Assembly: GCA_016288205.1 (NCBI GenBank)
Contig: JAEEYO010000067.1
Location: forward strand, 1-64,000
Direction: 5' to 3'
Length of the DNA stretch: 64,000 nt
From: Treponema sp.
Lineage (GTDB): Bacteria > Spirochaetota > Spirochaetia > Treponematales > Treponemataceae
The notes under the pieces were generated by a model. The model was not told the origin of the DNA, searched no databases, and saw only the letters and a program-made list of their open reading frames with translations. The position numbers and the translations under genes are program-made. The first letter of the stretch is position 1; each line of letters starts with the position of its first letter. Below, in pieces: positions 52,707 through 61,209 of this stretch.

Positions 52707-53576
52707 ATGGCATCAATTTTTGAAGCTGGAATGTTAGTCTGTTTCGGATTTTCCTGGCCGCTTAACGTAATCAAGGCGTACAAGGCAAAATCCGCGAAAG
52801 GAACGAGCCTCGCTTTTATCCTTTTGATTATTACGGGCTATCTTGCGGGAATAACGGCAAAAGTAATGAACCACCAGATTAATTACGTTCTTGCGGTTTA
52901 TCTTTTGAATCTTTTAATCGTACTTACAAATCTAATCATATATTTCAGAAATCGTTCATTGGACAGGAGGACAGAAGTTATGTTCAAGTCAAACACAGAA
53001 AATGAGGCAGTGATTCTTTTCGGAGGATCAGCGGACAAAGAGATTCCGGTTGCGGAGATTGCTCAGAGCTACGAGCTGAACTTCCCCATGTACAACAGGA
53101 GCGTGCACGGTCTTTCTCTCAAGGATGCGAAGAAATCTTTCAGCGAAAAGATTGAGCCGATGAATCCTGAGGCAGTGATTCTGCACATCGGAAATGATGA
53201 TCTGGATCTTTTCAAGAAAAACTCCGCCGAGTTCGACATCAAGTACATCGACCTGATTTCCTATGTCAAAAAGGACAACAAAAAAAGAAGGGTCGCCCTG
53301 GTCTCCAACATTGACGCGACAAACGGACATTGCTTCGACGAGATGAACCGCCACATCAAGGCGATTGCGGAATCCGAGCACTGCACATTCATCGACATTG
53401 ACAACGCCAAACTCTGGAACCCTGAGAGCACAAAGGAGCTTATGTCCTTCATGTACAACATCGGTTTCGACCAGCCGCTCAACGTCAAAAAGCCGCTCGC
53501 AGATATTTCAGAAATCCTTTACAGCTACGCATATCAGAACGGAATCCTGCACGCTCTTGAAAGCAAGGCTGTGTGA
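52707..53576 (+). CDS. PQ-loop (SemiSWEET-like) domain fused to SGNH-like domain
   Basis: The ATG at 52707 has GGAGG ahead of it. The 289-residue protein begins with about three membrane segments including SWPLNVIKAYKAKSAKGTSL, a PQ-loop/SemiSWEET-type turn. From about residue 105 a soluble alpha/beta domain follows with LFGGS (block I position), NRSVHG (block II Gly) and HIGNDD (block III, G-x-N-D), resembling SGNH hydrolases. The block V D-x-x-H seems missing (NIGFDQPLN), so the hydrolase part may be inactive. A half-transporter joined to a soluble domain is unusual. It may move or sense a small metabolite. Confidence 0.6.
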   Translation: MASIFEAGMLVCFGFSWPLNVIKAYKAKSAKGTSLAFILLIITGYLAGITAKVMNHQINYVLAVYLLNLLIVLTNLIIYFRNRSLDRRTEVMFKSNTENEAVILFGGSADKEIPVAEIAQSYELNFPMYNRSVHGLSLKDAKKSFSEKIEPMNPEAVILHIGNDDLDLFKKNSAEFDIKYIDLISYVKKDNKKRRVALVSNIDATNGHCFDEMNRHIKAIAESEHCTFIDIDNAKLWNPESTKELMSFMYNIGFDQPLNVKKPLADISEILYSYAYQNGILHALESKAV

Positions 53577-53616
53577 GTTAAACAAAATCAGACTCAAAGA
53601 AGTCAGTCAATAAGGA

Positions 53617-53669
53617 TAAAAAACAAGCGGATTTGTTCCCATGAACCAATCCGTTTGTTAATTTTTTTT
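53617..53669. terminator. terminator after the PQ-loop/SGNH gene
   Basis: AACAAGCGGATT pairs with AATCCGTTTGTT (one G-T) and eight T follow. An A-run before the stem gives a matching T-run on the minus strand for the convergent gene. Confidence 0.8.
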
Positions 53670-53670
53670 C

Positions 53671-53742
53671 AACTTCTCAGCTTTCCACTCTCCACTTTCC
53701 GTTTTCCACTTTCATCTCTCCACTTTCATCTCTCCACTTCCT
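53671..53742 (-). repeat. purine-rich tandem repeat overlapping a gene 3' end
   Basis: Read on the minus strand, AAGTGGAGAGATGA occurs twice with a 15-bp period, then AAGTGGAAAACGG-type units. The first unit gives the Val-Glu-Arg-stop end of the DUF5718-like gene. The same family occurs at 13482-13533. Confidence 0.65.
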
Positions 53743-54583
53743 CAAACAAGAATGAGATGTCCTTGTGCGAGAAATCTTTTTCATGTAAAAAGCCTTTTAT
53801 GTCATCCGCGGAATATTCTGTTTCAGGATAAAGCACAACCACCGCAGCATCTCCGTTCTTTAAAAAATGTGTCTCTCCGAATTCCGTATAGCGCGTCGCA
53901 CCGATGGAAATCAGAATCCGCTCAGGCTTACCGGATGCAATCAGATAGTCGCGGATTTTCTCAACCGGTCCCTCGTCAATCTGCGTGTTGATTTTTTCGA
54001 TTATCCAGCGGACAAGCTTTTCGTAAAAATATGAGTAGTTTCTTACCGGGGAGTTTTCTCCGTACTCAAAGATTTCTCCGTCACGGATTAAATAAGATGC
54101 GATTCTGTATGTGCTGATGATTCCGTCCAGCGCAAATTTTTCTATGGGGATCAAATTAGCGGACGCACCCTTGCTGCACTCGCCCCAGTTTTTCTTTTCG
54201 CTGATTTTTTTCGCACCCTCGCGCCTTATGGAACAGTCGTTTGAAGCGCAAAAATATTCCGGCCTCAGATCTTCCACAGAATCTCCGCTCCATTTTACCG
54301 AGCAAACAAGCGCGCACTCAGGCTCAATCTGAAGCTTGCCGTCTGTGTCCGACGGAAAAATGATTTTTTCTGAGCTGAATGGAAAGACCTTCAAAAAATT
54401 CGGGACCACGCCGTCGCTTTTCACATGGGGAATGTAGCTTGGAAAAATCGCTTTGGGAGCATTTTCTTCCGCTGTCTTTATGTTCACAAAATCCTTTGCC
54501 TCGCCCGCCTGCTCAAGGTGTCCCGCAATGTTTCCGGCAATTCCGAAGCAGGGAATGTTCTTCAAATCAATTGTACCTGTCAT
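53726..54583 (-). CDS. DUF5718-like protein (fumarylacetoacetase-fold related)
   Basis: The ATG at 54583 has AGGAAGAG upstream and opens MTGTIDLKNIPCFGIAGN. The 285-residue protein contains CFGIAGNIAGHLEQAGEAKDF and EPECALVCSVKWSG, typical of the DUF5718 family, and NDCSIRREGAKKISEKKNW resembles the loop of the fumarylacetoacetate-hydrolase fold. No role is known for the family. It is a cytoplasmic single gene, divergent from the first cyclase. The family assignment is from memory of the motif and should be treated as likely, not certain. Confidence 0.65.
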   Translation of the reverse strand: MTGTIDLKNIPCFGIAGNIAGHLEQAGEAKDFVNIKTAEENAPKAIFPSYIPHVKSDGVVPNFLKVFPFSSEKIIFPSDTDGKLQIEPECALVCSVKWSGDSVEDLRPEYFCASNDCSIRREGAKKISEKKNWGECSKGASANLIPIEKFALDGIISTYRIASYLIRDGEIFEYGENSPVRNYSYFYEKLVRWIIEKINTQIDEGPVEKIRDYLIASGKPERILISIGATRYTEFGETHFLKNGDAAVVVLYPETEYSADDIKGFLHEKDFSHKDISFLFEEVER

Positions 54584-54660
54584 TTTCTCTTCCTTTTTTA
54601 TGCGCAAAGCCTATCAGATTTCAATGGGAAAATCTAGTGGGTGGAATCTCAGTCTCCCAC

Positions 54661-54689
54661 TGTCAATATTTTTTATTTCGTGGTACAAT
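54661..54689 (+). promoter_or_regulatory. promoter for a leaderless cyclase transcript
   Basis: TGTCAA (54661-54666), 17 bp, TACAAT (54684-54689). The ATG is seven bases after the -10 box and no ribosome-binding site is present. Confidence 0.55.
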
Positions 54690-54695
54690 ATCAGC

Positions 54696-56222
54696 ATGAA
54701 AATAAAGGATTTTTTTCTGAAGCGTCACATCTACGTTTACGGGCTCATCTGTCTTTTTGCAAATATACTTGCAGTGATTTCCTCAAACCTCTCAAATTTC
54801 CCCATGCCCGACACGGCTCCTCTCAAACTGTGGGACGAATTTATGGAGCAGCATCCCATACTCATAAATTCACTCAGCATATTCTGCTACGTGGTTCCGG
54901 TTTTTCTCTGTATAAGCTATACATTGCAGCTCAGAAAATTCAAAAAAAATGAAAAAGAGTATATAAAAATAATGGTGCACATACCCGGTGAGTTCGCCGC
55001 AAGGGGCATCTCTGGATGGATTGCAAATTTTGTTGTGGAGATGGTGGCCCTGATTTATTTCAAATATCATTTCAATACAGAGATTTCCTTCATCATGATT
55101 TCATCAATCACGTCGTATTTTTTTCTGTCGATATTTTCTTTTACCCTGATTTATTTTACTCTGGAGACCCTGAACCGCAATGTAGTGCTTCCTCATCTTT
55201 TTCCGGAGGGCAACATTTCGGAGATCGAGCGGACATCACTTTCTTCCATAAAACGAGTGTTCCTTTTTTATTTTTTCTCAAGCTCGGTTTTCCCGGCGTC
55301 GTATTTGGGAATCAGGCTTTTCTGCACGAAGCGGTACCACGTGGAGATTCCGAACTACACCGATTTTATTTTTACCACACTTTTGATTTTAATCGGACTG
55401 ATTCTGACCATGCTGATTTCATCTTACTTCCAAAAGCCTCTTAAAAAACTTACCGACAGCGCGAATGAAATTTCAAAGGGAAACTACGGCGTAAAAACCG
55501 TTATCTGCTCCAACGATGAGATGGGCGTGCTCGGCGACACTTTCAACTCCATGACAAAATCGCTCAAGGAAAAGGAGTTCATGCGTGACACTTTCGGAAA
55601 GATTGTAACGCCCCAGGTCAGGGATTATCTTTTGAGCGGAAACGTTGCGCTTGGAGGAGAGACCAGGGATGTCACCGTGATGTTCTGCGATATCCGTGGA
55701 TTTACAAGTCTTTCCGAGAATATGTCGCCTGAAAAAATCGTCGCGCTTTTGAACGAATATTTTACGGGCCTGGAAAAATGCATTACTTCCAATGGAGGCG
55801 TAATCAACAAATACATCGGGGACGCTGTCATGGCACTTTTCGGCGCACCGGTACATTCAGAAAATCATGCGACGGACGCTTACAGGGCTTCCCTTGCCAT
55901 GCGGCTTGAGCTGATTGAGATGAACAAGCGGTTCGCGCAAAAAGATTTCCCACAGATTCGCTTTGGAATCGGCCTTCACTCAGGACCTGTTCTTGCGGGA
56001 AACATAGGAGCGTCAAACCGCATGGAATATACCGTAATCGGAGACACCGTGAACACTGCGAGCCGCATTGAGGGGCTGTGCAAGACTTATCAGAAGGACC
56101 TGCTCATTTCGGAAAACACGGCAAGCCTCATAAAATCCTCCGCGCAATCTCTGGATCTGAGTTTTGTGGATGAGAGTGAAATCCGTGGAAGGAAGGAAAA
56201 GGTCAAGCTGTACACGGCATAG
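54696..56222 (+). CDS. membrane adenylate/guanylate cyclase with HAMP domain
   Basis: The ATG at 54696 gives 508 residues. About six hydrophobic segments (residues 10-240) lead to a HAMP domain (PLKKLTDSANEISKGNYG, about 245-295) and a class III cyclase domain (about 320-505). Metal Asp are in FCDIRGF and KYIGDAV, and the base and transition-state residues in IGDTVNTASR. The cyclase makes cAMP (or cGMP). No separate periplasmic sensor is visible; it may sense membrane state. A second cyclase follows 95 bases downstream with its own promoter. Confidence 0.88.
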   Translation: MKIKDFFLKRHIYVYGLICLFANILAVISSNLSNFPMPDTAPLKLWDEFMEQHPILINSLSIFCYVVPVFLCISYTLQLRKFKKNEKEYIKIMVHIPGEFAARGISGWIANFVVEMVALIYFKYHFNTEISFIMISSITSYFFLSIFSFTLIYFTLETLNRNVVLPHLFPEGNISEIERTSLSSIKRVFLFYFFSSSVFPASYLGIRLFCTKRYHVEIPNYTDFIFTTLLILIGLILTMLISSYFQKPLKKLTDSANEISKGNYGVKTVICSNDEMGVLGDTFNSMTKSLKEKEFMRDTFGKIVTPQVRDYLLSGNVALGGETRDVTVMFCDIRGFTSLSENMSPEKIVALLNEYFTGLEKCITSNGGVINKYIGDAVMALFGAPVHSENHATDAYRASLAMRLELIEMNKRFAQKDFPQIRFGIGLHSGPVLAGNIGASNRMEYTVIGDTVNTASRIEGLCKTYQKDLLISENTASLIKSSAQSLDLSFVDESEIRGRKEKVKLYTA

Positions 56223-56256
56223 GGAGATTTTTTTTGAGCATAGAGGAAATTATTCC

Positions 56257-56285
56257 TTTAAATTTTTCTATTTCAATGATATAAT
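56257..56285 (+). promoter_or_regulatory. promoter of the second cyclase gene
   Basis: A weak TTTAAA (56257-56262), 17 bp, then a perfect TATAAT (56280-56285), and AGGAAA before the start at 56318. Confidence 0.5.
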
Positions 56286-56317
56286 ATAAATAGAATTTTT
56301 TTTAGGAAAACTGCAAG

Positions 56318-58432
56318 ATGACTGACGTTACTAGGATTATCAGCATAGTATCTCTTATCTTTCTCTCTTTCTTCTGCTTTCAGGTCGGGATTTTTTTATG
56401 CTCCGGACATACGCTTAAACAAAACGGCAGACGGACCCTCATTTTCATCGAGTTCTTCACCGGCTTTCTGCTTCTTTCAGATGCCCTCGCCTACATTTTC
56501 CGGGGAAACACAAGCACGGCGGGTTGGTATATGGTGCGCCTCAGCAATTTCTTTGTTTTTATATGCAACTCTTCCGTGGCGTTTTTCTTCTGCTTTTATG
56601 TCTGCGAGTTCATAAAACAGTCGCGCCTGAGTTTTTCGCTGCTTTTGCATCCGAAATCTTCCGTAAAAGACGGGATCCCGGCTCAGCTTTTCGTGGTTCT
56701 CTTTTTGTGTCTTGCCGGAATTATCCTTACGGCCGTCAGTCAGTTCACGGATCTTTTCTATTTTTTTGACGAAAACAATATTTACCACAGAAGCACTTTT
56801 TATCCCCTGAGCGTCGCCTTGGGAATTCTGCCCGGACTTATCACGCTCACGATGCTTTTGCAGAACAGAAAAAAACTTGCGACGAATGTCTTTGTCTCCC
56901 TTATGCTTTATTTTATCCTGCCTCTGGCCGCCGTGGTTTTGATTCTTGTCAACTACGGATTCCCCTGGATAAATGTTTCCCTCGGACTTGGTTCACTCCA
57001 TCTTTTCTATTCCTCCATAAAACTGATGGAGCTTGAGTTTTATTCGGGGGAGCGCGCGTCCACTCGTTTAAGTCCGATTTATAAGGCGGAGCTTGTTTCA
57101 CCGGAAACACGAAAAAGAGTTAAAAGAAATCATCTCTGGCAGACCCTTTCCGTAAGCCTTGGGGGACTTCTTCTGATTCTTTTAATCATCTCAATCAAGG
57201 GCATATCGCTGCCGGAAAAAACTCTGGTGATCGATGAGCCTTATTCAGAAAACGACGCTTCAAAATCAGTCTGCGTGACTTTTGTAAGGAATGCGGACAA
57301 GCAGTGGGTTGACGAGGGTGATCTTGAGAGAATGGGAGCCCAGTTCGACGGCATGATTTTTAACAATATGAGCAGCACAATCATCACCGACTGGAATTTC
57401 TCAATTTTTGTCCCTGCTGACTGTTCTGTGGATCCGGGGCCATGGAACGGAACTTTCAATCTTTCGTCTGGTAAACTGAATGTCAAAAAACCGCGTGAGG
57501 GTGACAACGAAAATATCCATGGAGAGGATTTTTACAAAATCACACCATTGAAGACGCTGGGATTCGGATGCATCATGTATACGCCGCGTGACTATCAGCC
57601 GCTTGAACAAAAAATCACATTCAATTATTCGAGCATTTTGAAGCCGCTTACAAATGTGTTCTTTGACATTTTCCTTGCCCTGCTTTCCGTTGTATTTATC
57701 ATCTCAATGACCATCATGCTTTTTGAGGGAAAGCTCATCCGGGTTGAGGAAGAAAACAAAAAACTTGAGAACACCGTAAAGGAGCGCACGAAGGAACTTG
57801 AGACTGAAAAGAACCGATCGGAAAGTCTTCTTCTGAACATTCTGCCGAAAGAAATCGCGAAGGAGCTTACGGCCCACCCGAGCAGCACCATAGCGAAGGA
57901 ATATCCGAACGTCACCGTCCTTTTTACCGACATCGTGGGATTCACGAAAATAAGCGGGGGACTGAAGGCTGAGGAAGTCGTCACCATGCTGAACAAAATG
58001 TTTTCCATGTTTGACGAGCGTGCCCAGCGTGAGGGAATTGAGAAAATCAAGACGATCGGTGACGCATACATGGCGGCGACGGGACTTACGCAGGAAAGTG
58101 ACAACGACGGGGCTGCAAAAATGATTCATTTCGCGGAGGGACTTTTGGATGACGTGCGCTTGTTCAACGAAAGCTCACCTGTAAAACTTCAGCTCAGGCT
58201 CGGAATAAACTCAGGCTCACTGGTCGCGGGTGTAATCGGAAAGACAAAGTTCATTTACGACATCTGGGGCGACACAGTAAATGTTGCGAGCAGGATGGAA
58301 AGCACAGGACTTCCCATGAGAATCCACGTGACGGAGACCACGAGAGTACAGACCGAAAATCTTTTTCACTACAACGAAAGCATTGAGATTGACGTGAAGG
58401 GAAAGGGCATGATGCGGACTTACTTTTTATGA
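56318..58432 (+). CDS. membrane adenylate cyclase with CBM2-like outer domain
   Basis: A 704-residue protein: about seven N-terminal membrane segments (residues 5-245), another helix at about 274-294, then an outward-facing beta-domain (about 335-440), a helix at about 448-472, a coiled coil (about 478-505) and a class III cyclase domain (about 525-704). Catalytic residues are in FTDIVGFT, KTIGDAYM, WGDTVNVASR. The outer domain has NNMSSTIITDWNFSIFVP, GPWNGTF and TLGFGCI, the N-x-S-x-x-I...W, W-N-G and G-F-G pattern of CBM2 cellulose-binding modules. This suggests carbohydrate sensing coupled to cAMP. It ends directly against the convergent GH16 gene. Confidence 0.82.
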   Translation: MTDVTRIISIVSLIFLSFFCFQVGIFLCSGHTLKQNGRRTLIFIEFFTGFLLLSDALAYIFRGNTSTAGWYMVRLSNFFVFICNSSVAFFFCFYVCEFIKQSRLSFSLLLHPKSSVKDGIPAQLFVVLFLCLAGIILTAVSQFTDLFYFFDENNIYHRSTFYPLSVALGILPGLITLTMLLQNRKKLATNVFVSLMLYFILPLAAVVLILVNYGFPWINVSLGLGSLHLFYSSIKLMELEFYSGERASTRLSPIYKAELVSPETRKRVKRNHLWQTLSVSLGGLLLILLIISIKGISLPEKTLVIDEPYSENDASKSVCVTFVRNADKQWVDEGDLERMGAQFDGMIFNNMSSTIITDWNFSIFVPADCSVDPGPWNGTFNLSSGKLNVKKPREGDNENIHGEDFYKITPLKTLGFGCIMYTPRDYQPLEQKITFNYSSILKPLTNVFFDIFLALLSVVFIISMTIMLFEGKLIRVEEENKKLENTVKERTKELETEKNRSESLLLNILPKEIAKELTAHPSSTIAKEYPNVTVLFTDIVGFTKISGGLKAEEVVTMLNKMFSMFDERAQREGIEKIKTIGDAYMAATGLTQESDNDGAAKMIHFAEGLLDDVRLFNESSPVKLQLRLGINSGSLVAGVIGKTKFIYDIWGDTVNVASRMESTGLPMRIHVTETTRVQTENLFHYNESIEIDVKGKGMMRTYFL

Positions 58433-59251
58433 TTACTTAGCCTGATAAACCCTCACGTAATCAACTTCCATCTTGCACTCCTTCATGTCCTTGGGGATGT
58501 CGCCGCCAAGGGTTCCGCCCATCGCCACATTCATTATGATGTAGAAGGGCTGGTCAAAGGGCCATGCTTCCCATCCGGTCTGAGGATTCTTGTATTCGTT
58601 GATCTGCTTTCCGTCGTAGTACCACTGGATTTTATCTTCAGTCCAGAGCACCGCATAAGTGTGCCATTTTGTCACGTCGGGGATTTCGATGTAGTCGCTG
58701 CTCACAGCATTTCCGCCGGAGCCTGCCTTGCAATGGACCGTTCCGTAAGTTTTTTTGCCCCATGTGTTCGTTGCGTATTCCATCACGTCAATCTCGCCGC
58801 TCCTTGGCCACTGACCGTAAGTCGCAAGCTGAGGCATCATCCAGAGTGCAGGCCATGAGCCGCTTTCCACCGGAAGTTTCGCACGGAATTCGATGTAGCC
58901 GTACTTGAAGTTCTGCTTGAAGCTTGTTTTGAGACGCGCGCTTTCCCATCTGTCCTTGTCATTTTTCTTCGCCACAATCTTGAGCGTTCCTTTGCTTACA
59001 TAGGAGTGGGTTCTTTCCGCCGTGTAATACTGTCTCTCTCCGTTTCCCCATCCGTTGCCGTTGTTGCCAGTATCATAATCCCAGTTTTCGCTGTTCGGCT
59101 CATTACTTTCACCGCTGAATTCATCCGACCAGACAAGCTTCATGTTTTCCTTTACAAAATCCGGCCGCACATCCTTTTCTCCGCCGCATGAGACAAATCC
59201 CACGGCAGCCAAAGCAATCGCCAATGGCATAAACGCAAATTTTATTTTCAT
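58433..59251 (-). CDS. secreted glycoside hydrolase family 16 lipoprotein
   Basis: A 272-residue protein: lipoprotein signal ending VGFVSC, then a complete GH16 jelly roll with WSDEFSGE at the start, the catalytic GEIDVMEY (nucleophile and acid Glu near residues 150-157) and TYAVLWTEDKIQWYYDG after. GH16 enzymes cut beta-1,3 or beta-1,3-1,4 glucans, agars and similar polymers; the EIDVMEY form fits laminarinase/lichenase-type enzymes. As a surface lipoprotein it would trim beta-glucan outside the cell. GGAGG precedes the ATG. Its stop touches the stop of the cyclase on the other strand. Confidence 0.92.
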   Translation of the reverse strand: MKIKFAFMPLAIALAAVGFVSCGGEKDVRPDFVKENMKLVWSDEFSGESNEPNSENWDYDTGNNGNGWGNGERQYYTAERTHSYVSKGTLKIVAKKNDKDRWESARLKTSFKQNFKYGYIEFRAKLPVESGSWPALWMMPQLATYGQWPRSGEIDVMEYATNTWGKKTYGTVHCKAGSGGNAVSSDYIEIPDVTKWHTYAVLWTEDKIQWYYDGKQINEYKNPQTGWEAWPFDQPFYIIMNVAMGGTLGGDIPKDMKECKMEVDYVRVYQAK

Positions 59252-59321
59252 AAGTCCTCCACAAACTCGGCAGGCATCTCGAAAAAATCATTGCAAATGA
59301 GTTTTTCAAAATGCCCATTAC

Positions 59322-59340
59322 AGTATAGCACATATAGTGC
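59322..59340 (-). promoter_or_regulatory. -10 box and palindromic operator candidate of the GH16 gene
   Basis: On the minus strand, TATACT (59327-59322) is a good -10 box. The palindrome GCACTATATGTGC (59340-59328) lies directly upstream of it, in the spacer. The -35 box is poor, which fits an activator-dependent promoter. A sugar-responsive regulator or a CRP-like protein could act here, but the site is not a classic CRP box. Confidence 0.45.
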
Positions 59341-59385
59341 ATTTTGAATATATCATGTTAAAGCTAAAAAAATAAAAAAAATATC

Positions 59386-59415
59386 TTGACAAAAACTACC
59401 ATTCGGTCGTATTAT
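59386..59415 (+). promoter_or_regulatory. promoter and probable self-operator of the TetR gene
   Basis: TTGACA (59386-59391), 18 bp, TATTAT (59410-59415). The spacer holds CTACCATTCGGTCGTA, like the imperfect palindromes bound by many TetR repressors. The ATG is nine bases after the -10 box with no ribosome-binding site, so the transcript is probably leaderless. Confidence 0.6.
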
Positions 59416-59423
59416 ATTAACCG

Positions 59424-60071
59424 ATGAGTAGCACAAACAGAAAAAGCGACATTATCAAGGCGACACTGGAACTTGCTTCCGAAAATGGACTCGGCACTGT
59501 TTCCATGAACCAGATTGCGGACAAGGTTGGCATTTCAAAGCCCTCACTGTACAACCACTTTTCCTCCAAGGACGAGATTGTGCGCGAAATGTATTCCTTT
59601 TTGCGAAATCAGGCCAAGCAAAATCTTGGAAACAACGGAATGGATTTTGAATCTCTTGGTGACGGACGCTCCCTAAAAAAAATCCTCACGCAAATGGTTG
59701 AATCCTACAAGCAACTTTGCACAAGTCCGGAAATGTTCATGTTCTATAAAATAATCATGTCCCAAAGGAGCATAGACAAAAGTGCCGCCGAAATCATGGT
59801 GATGGAAACAAAAGCCATGATCGATGCGACAAAAAAATTGTTTTATGCATTGCAGGTAAAAAACATTGCAAATTTTTACGACGCGGATGCAGCGGCCCTT
59901 TCTTTTGCAATGGCGGTTCATTCCATAATTGATTTTGAGTGCGACTTGAATCAGCTTGACGACGGAGCAAAAAACACAAAGGGACCGGAAAAAAATATGA
60001 TGAAAAATTATATAGAAGAATTTTCCAGAATCTATTCGGCAAAGGAGGCTTGTAAAAATGGAAAGGAATGA
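59424..60071 (+). CDS. TetR/AcrR-family transcriptional regulator
   Basis: A 215-residue regulator with an N-terminal helix-turn-helix (IIKATLELASENGLGTVSMN, IADKVGISKPSLYNHFSSKD, residues about 8-55) and a helical ligand-binding domain. It probably represses its own promoter through the operator between the -35 and -10 boxes and the two following genes, the first overlapping by 14 bases. The inducer is unknown. The role of the DUF998 partner would be under its control. Confidence 0.92.
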   Translation: MSSTNRKSDIIKATLELASENGLGTVSMNQIADKVGISKPSLYNHFSSKDEIVREMYSFLRNQAKQNLGNNGMDFESLGDGRSLKKILTQMVESYKQLCTSPEMFMFYKIIMSQRSIDKSAAEIMVMETKAMIDATKKLFYALQVKNIANFYDADAAALSFAMAVHSIIDFECDLNQLDDGAKNTKGPEKNMMKNYIEEFSRIYSAKEACKNGKE

Positions 60072-60711
60072 TTTTAACAAAAGTGCAAAAATCTGGATTT
60101 TAGCTTGCGGAGTTTTGAGCGCGGTCTTTTATCTCCTGCATGATTGCATCGGTGCAAAATATTACCCGGGATATAATTGGATGGCTCAAGCTGTAAGTGA
60201 TTTAACGGCGGCTAATGCTCCATCACTCACTGTTTCGGGAGGACTCTCGCACATTCACGGCATTTTTTCGTGCGTCGCTTGTGCACTGATTTGCGTCTTT
60301 ACAAAACAGCTCTGGGACAAAAAATCCGAAAGGCTCCTGCGTCTTGGCATCTATCTTTTTGTACTGATGAACTGGATTTCAGCCATTGGCTACACTCTGT
60401 TTCCTTTGTCGGGAAGCGGATACGACGGAAGCTTTCAATCATTTGTACATGTGTTTGTCGTAACCGTGCTTGTAGTTTTGCTTTCCATCGTTTCCTTAAT
60501 TCTGATTGCGATCGGAGGATTCAAAAGCGGAAACAAAATCCTTGCGTGGCTTTCTGTCGTGGCCTTTTTGCTGATGTTCATTGGGGCTGCAGGAAGCGGT
60601 GCGGTTCCAAAACAATACTTCGGAATTGTCGAAAGATTCAGCACATACAGCGCGGTGATTTTTACGGCAATCCTTTCAATATGCGCATTTGTTAAATTTG
60701 AAAATCAATAG
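60058..60711 (+). CDS. DUF998 family membrane protein
   Basis: A 217-residue protein with about six membrane segments, including the DUF998 features AQAVSDLTAANAPS and SHIHGIFSCVACALI. It starts inside the TetR gene (GGAGG upstream), so they are co-translated. DUF998 function is unknown; the TetR link suggests a response to a hydrophobic compound. A paralogue is at 23250-23882. Confidence 0.82.
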   Translation: MERNDFNKSAKIWILACGVLSAVFYLLHDCIGAKYYPGYNWMAQAVSDLTAANAPSLTVSGGLSHIHGIFSCVACALICVFTKQLWDKKSERLLRLGIYLFVLMNWISAIGYTLFPLSGSGYDGSFQSFVHVFVVTVLVVLLSIVSLILIAIGGFKSGNKILAWLSVVAFLLMFIGAAGSGAVPKQYFGIVERFSTYSAVIFTAILSICAFVKFENQ

Positions 60712-60723
60712 GAGGAAAAACAA

Positions 60724-61164
60724 ATGAAGAAAAAGATTTTTACGGCTGTCTTATGTGTTCTTGCGGCTCTCTGCACGGGAAGTCTTTTTGCGGAAGAAAG
60801 TCCGAAGCTCAACAAAGTGAGCGTGGAGATTACGAAAATCGGATCAGCGGAAGGAGAAATAATCCTTTGCATCTACGACTCTGCCAAGGCCTACGACAAA
60901 AGGATTTCATATCAAGAAGCGCGTATTGAGCCAAAACTTGGATCCATCACTTTCGAGACGGAACTTCCAGATGGTGATTTCGCTTTTATGCTCTGCCAAG
61001 ACATCAACAAAAATGGCGAGCTTGACACAGGATTTTTAGGCATGCCAAAGGAGCCGGTCGGTTTAAGCAATTACGACGGAAAGGGCATTCCCGGCAAATT
61101 CAAAAAACACAAGGTTTCCATAAACAGCGACAAGAAAATCACAATTCCAATGGTAAGTTTCTAA
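60724..61164 (+). CDS. DUF2141 family secreted protein
   Basis: A 146-residue protein with a signal peptide (FTAVLCVLAALCTGSLFA) and a DUF2141 core: the GEIILCIYDSAKAY start and the DINKNGELDTGFLGMPKEPV segment, with its DxNxNGxLD calcium-loop-like turn, are the family hallmark. Its function is unknown; it is a periplasmic or surface beta-sandwich. AGGAGGAAAAACAA precedes the ATG. It is the third gene of the TetR operon, 12 bases after DUF998. Confidence 0.85.
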   Translation: MKKKIFTAVLCVLAALCTGSLFAEESPKLNKVSVEITKIGSAEGEIILCIYDSAKAYDKRISYQEARIEPKLGSITFETELPDGDFAFMLCQDINKNGELDTGFLGMPKEPVGLSNYDGKGIPGKFKKHKVSINSDKKITIPMVSF

Positions 61165-61181
61165 AGGCCATGCCATTATAA

Positions 61182-61209
61182 GATTGCCGGGTCCAGCCCG
61201 GCAATGACA
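61182..61209. repeat. 28-bp palindromic repeat element, copy 2
   Basis: ATTGCCGGG pairs with CCCGGCAAT across a five-base loop in a 28-base unit ending in ATGACA, followed by a G and a T-rich stretch. It is the same unit as 25813-25840. It follows the TetR operon and may serve as its terminator. Confidence 0.6.

Noticed and set aside
54453-54695. Upstream extension of the first cyclase
   Set aside because: It would overlap the divergent DUF5718-like gene and its promoter; the ATG at 54696 begins the natural membrane protein start.
57625-58129. Minus-strand reading frames opposite the cyclase domain
   Set aside because: Serine/phenylalanine-rich products typical of antisense reading of a conserved cyclase domain; no start signals.
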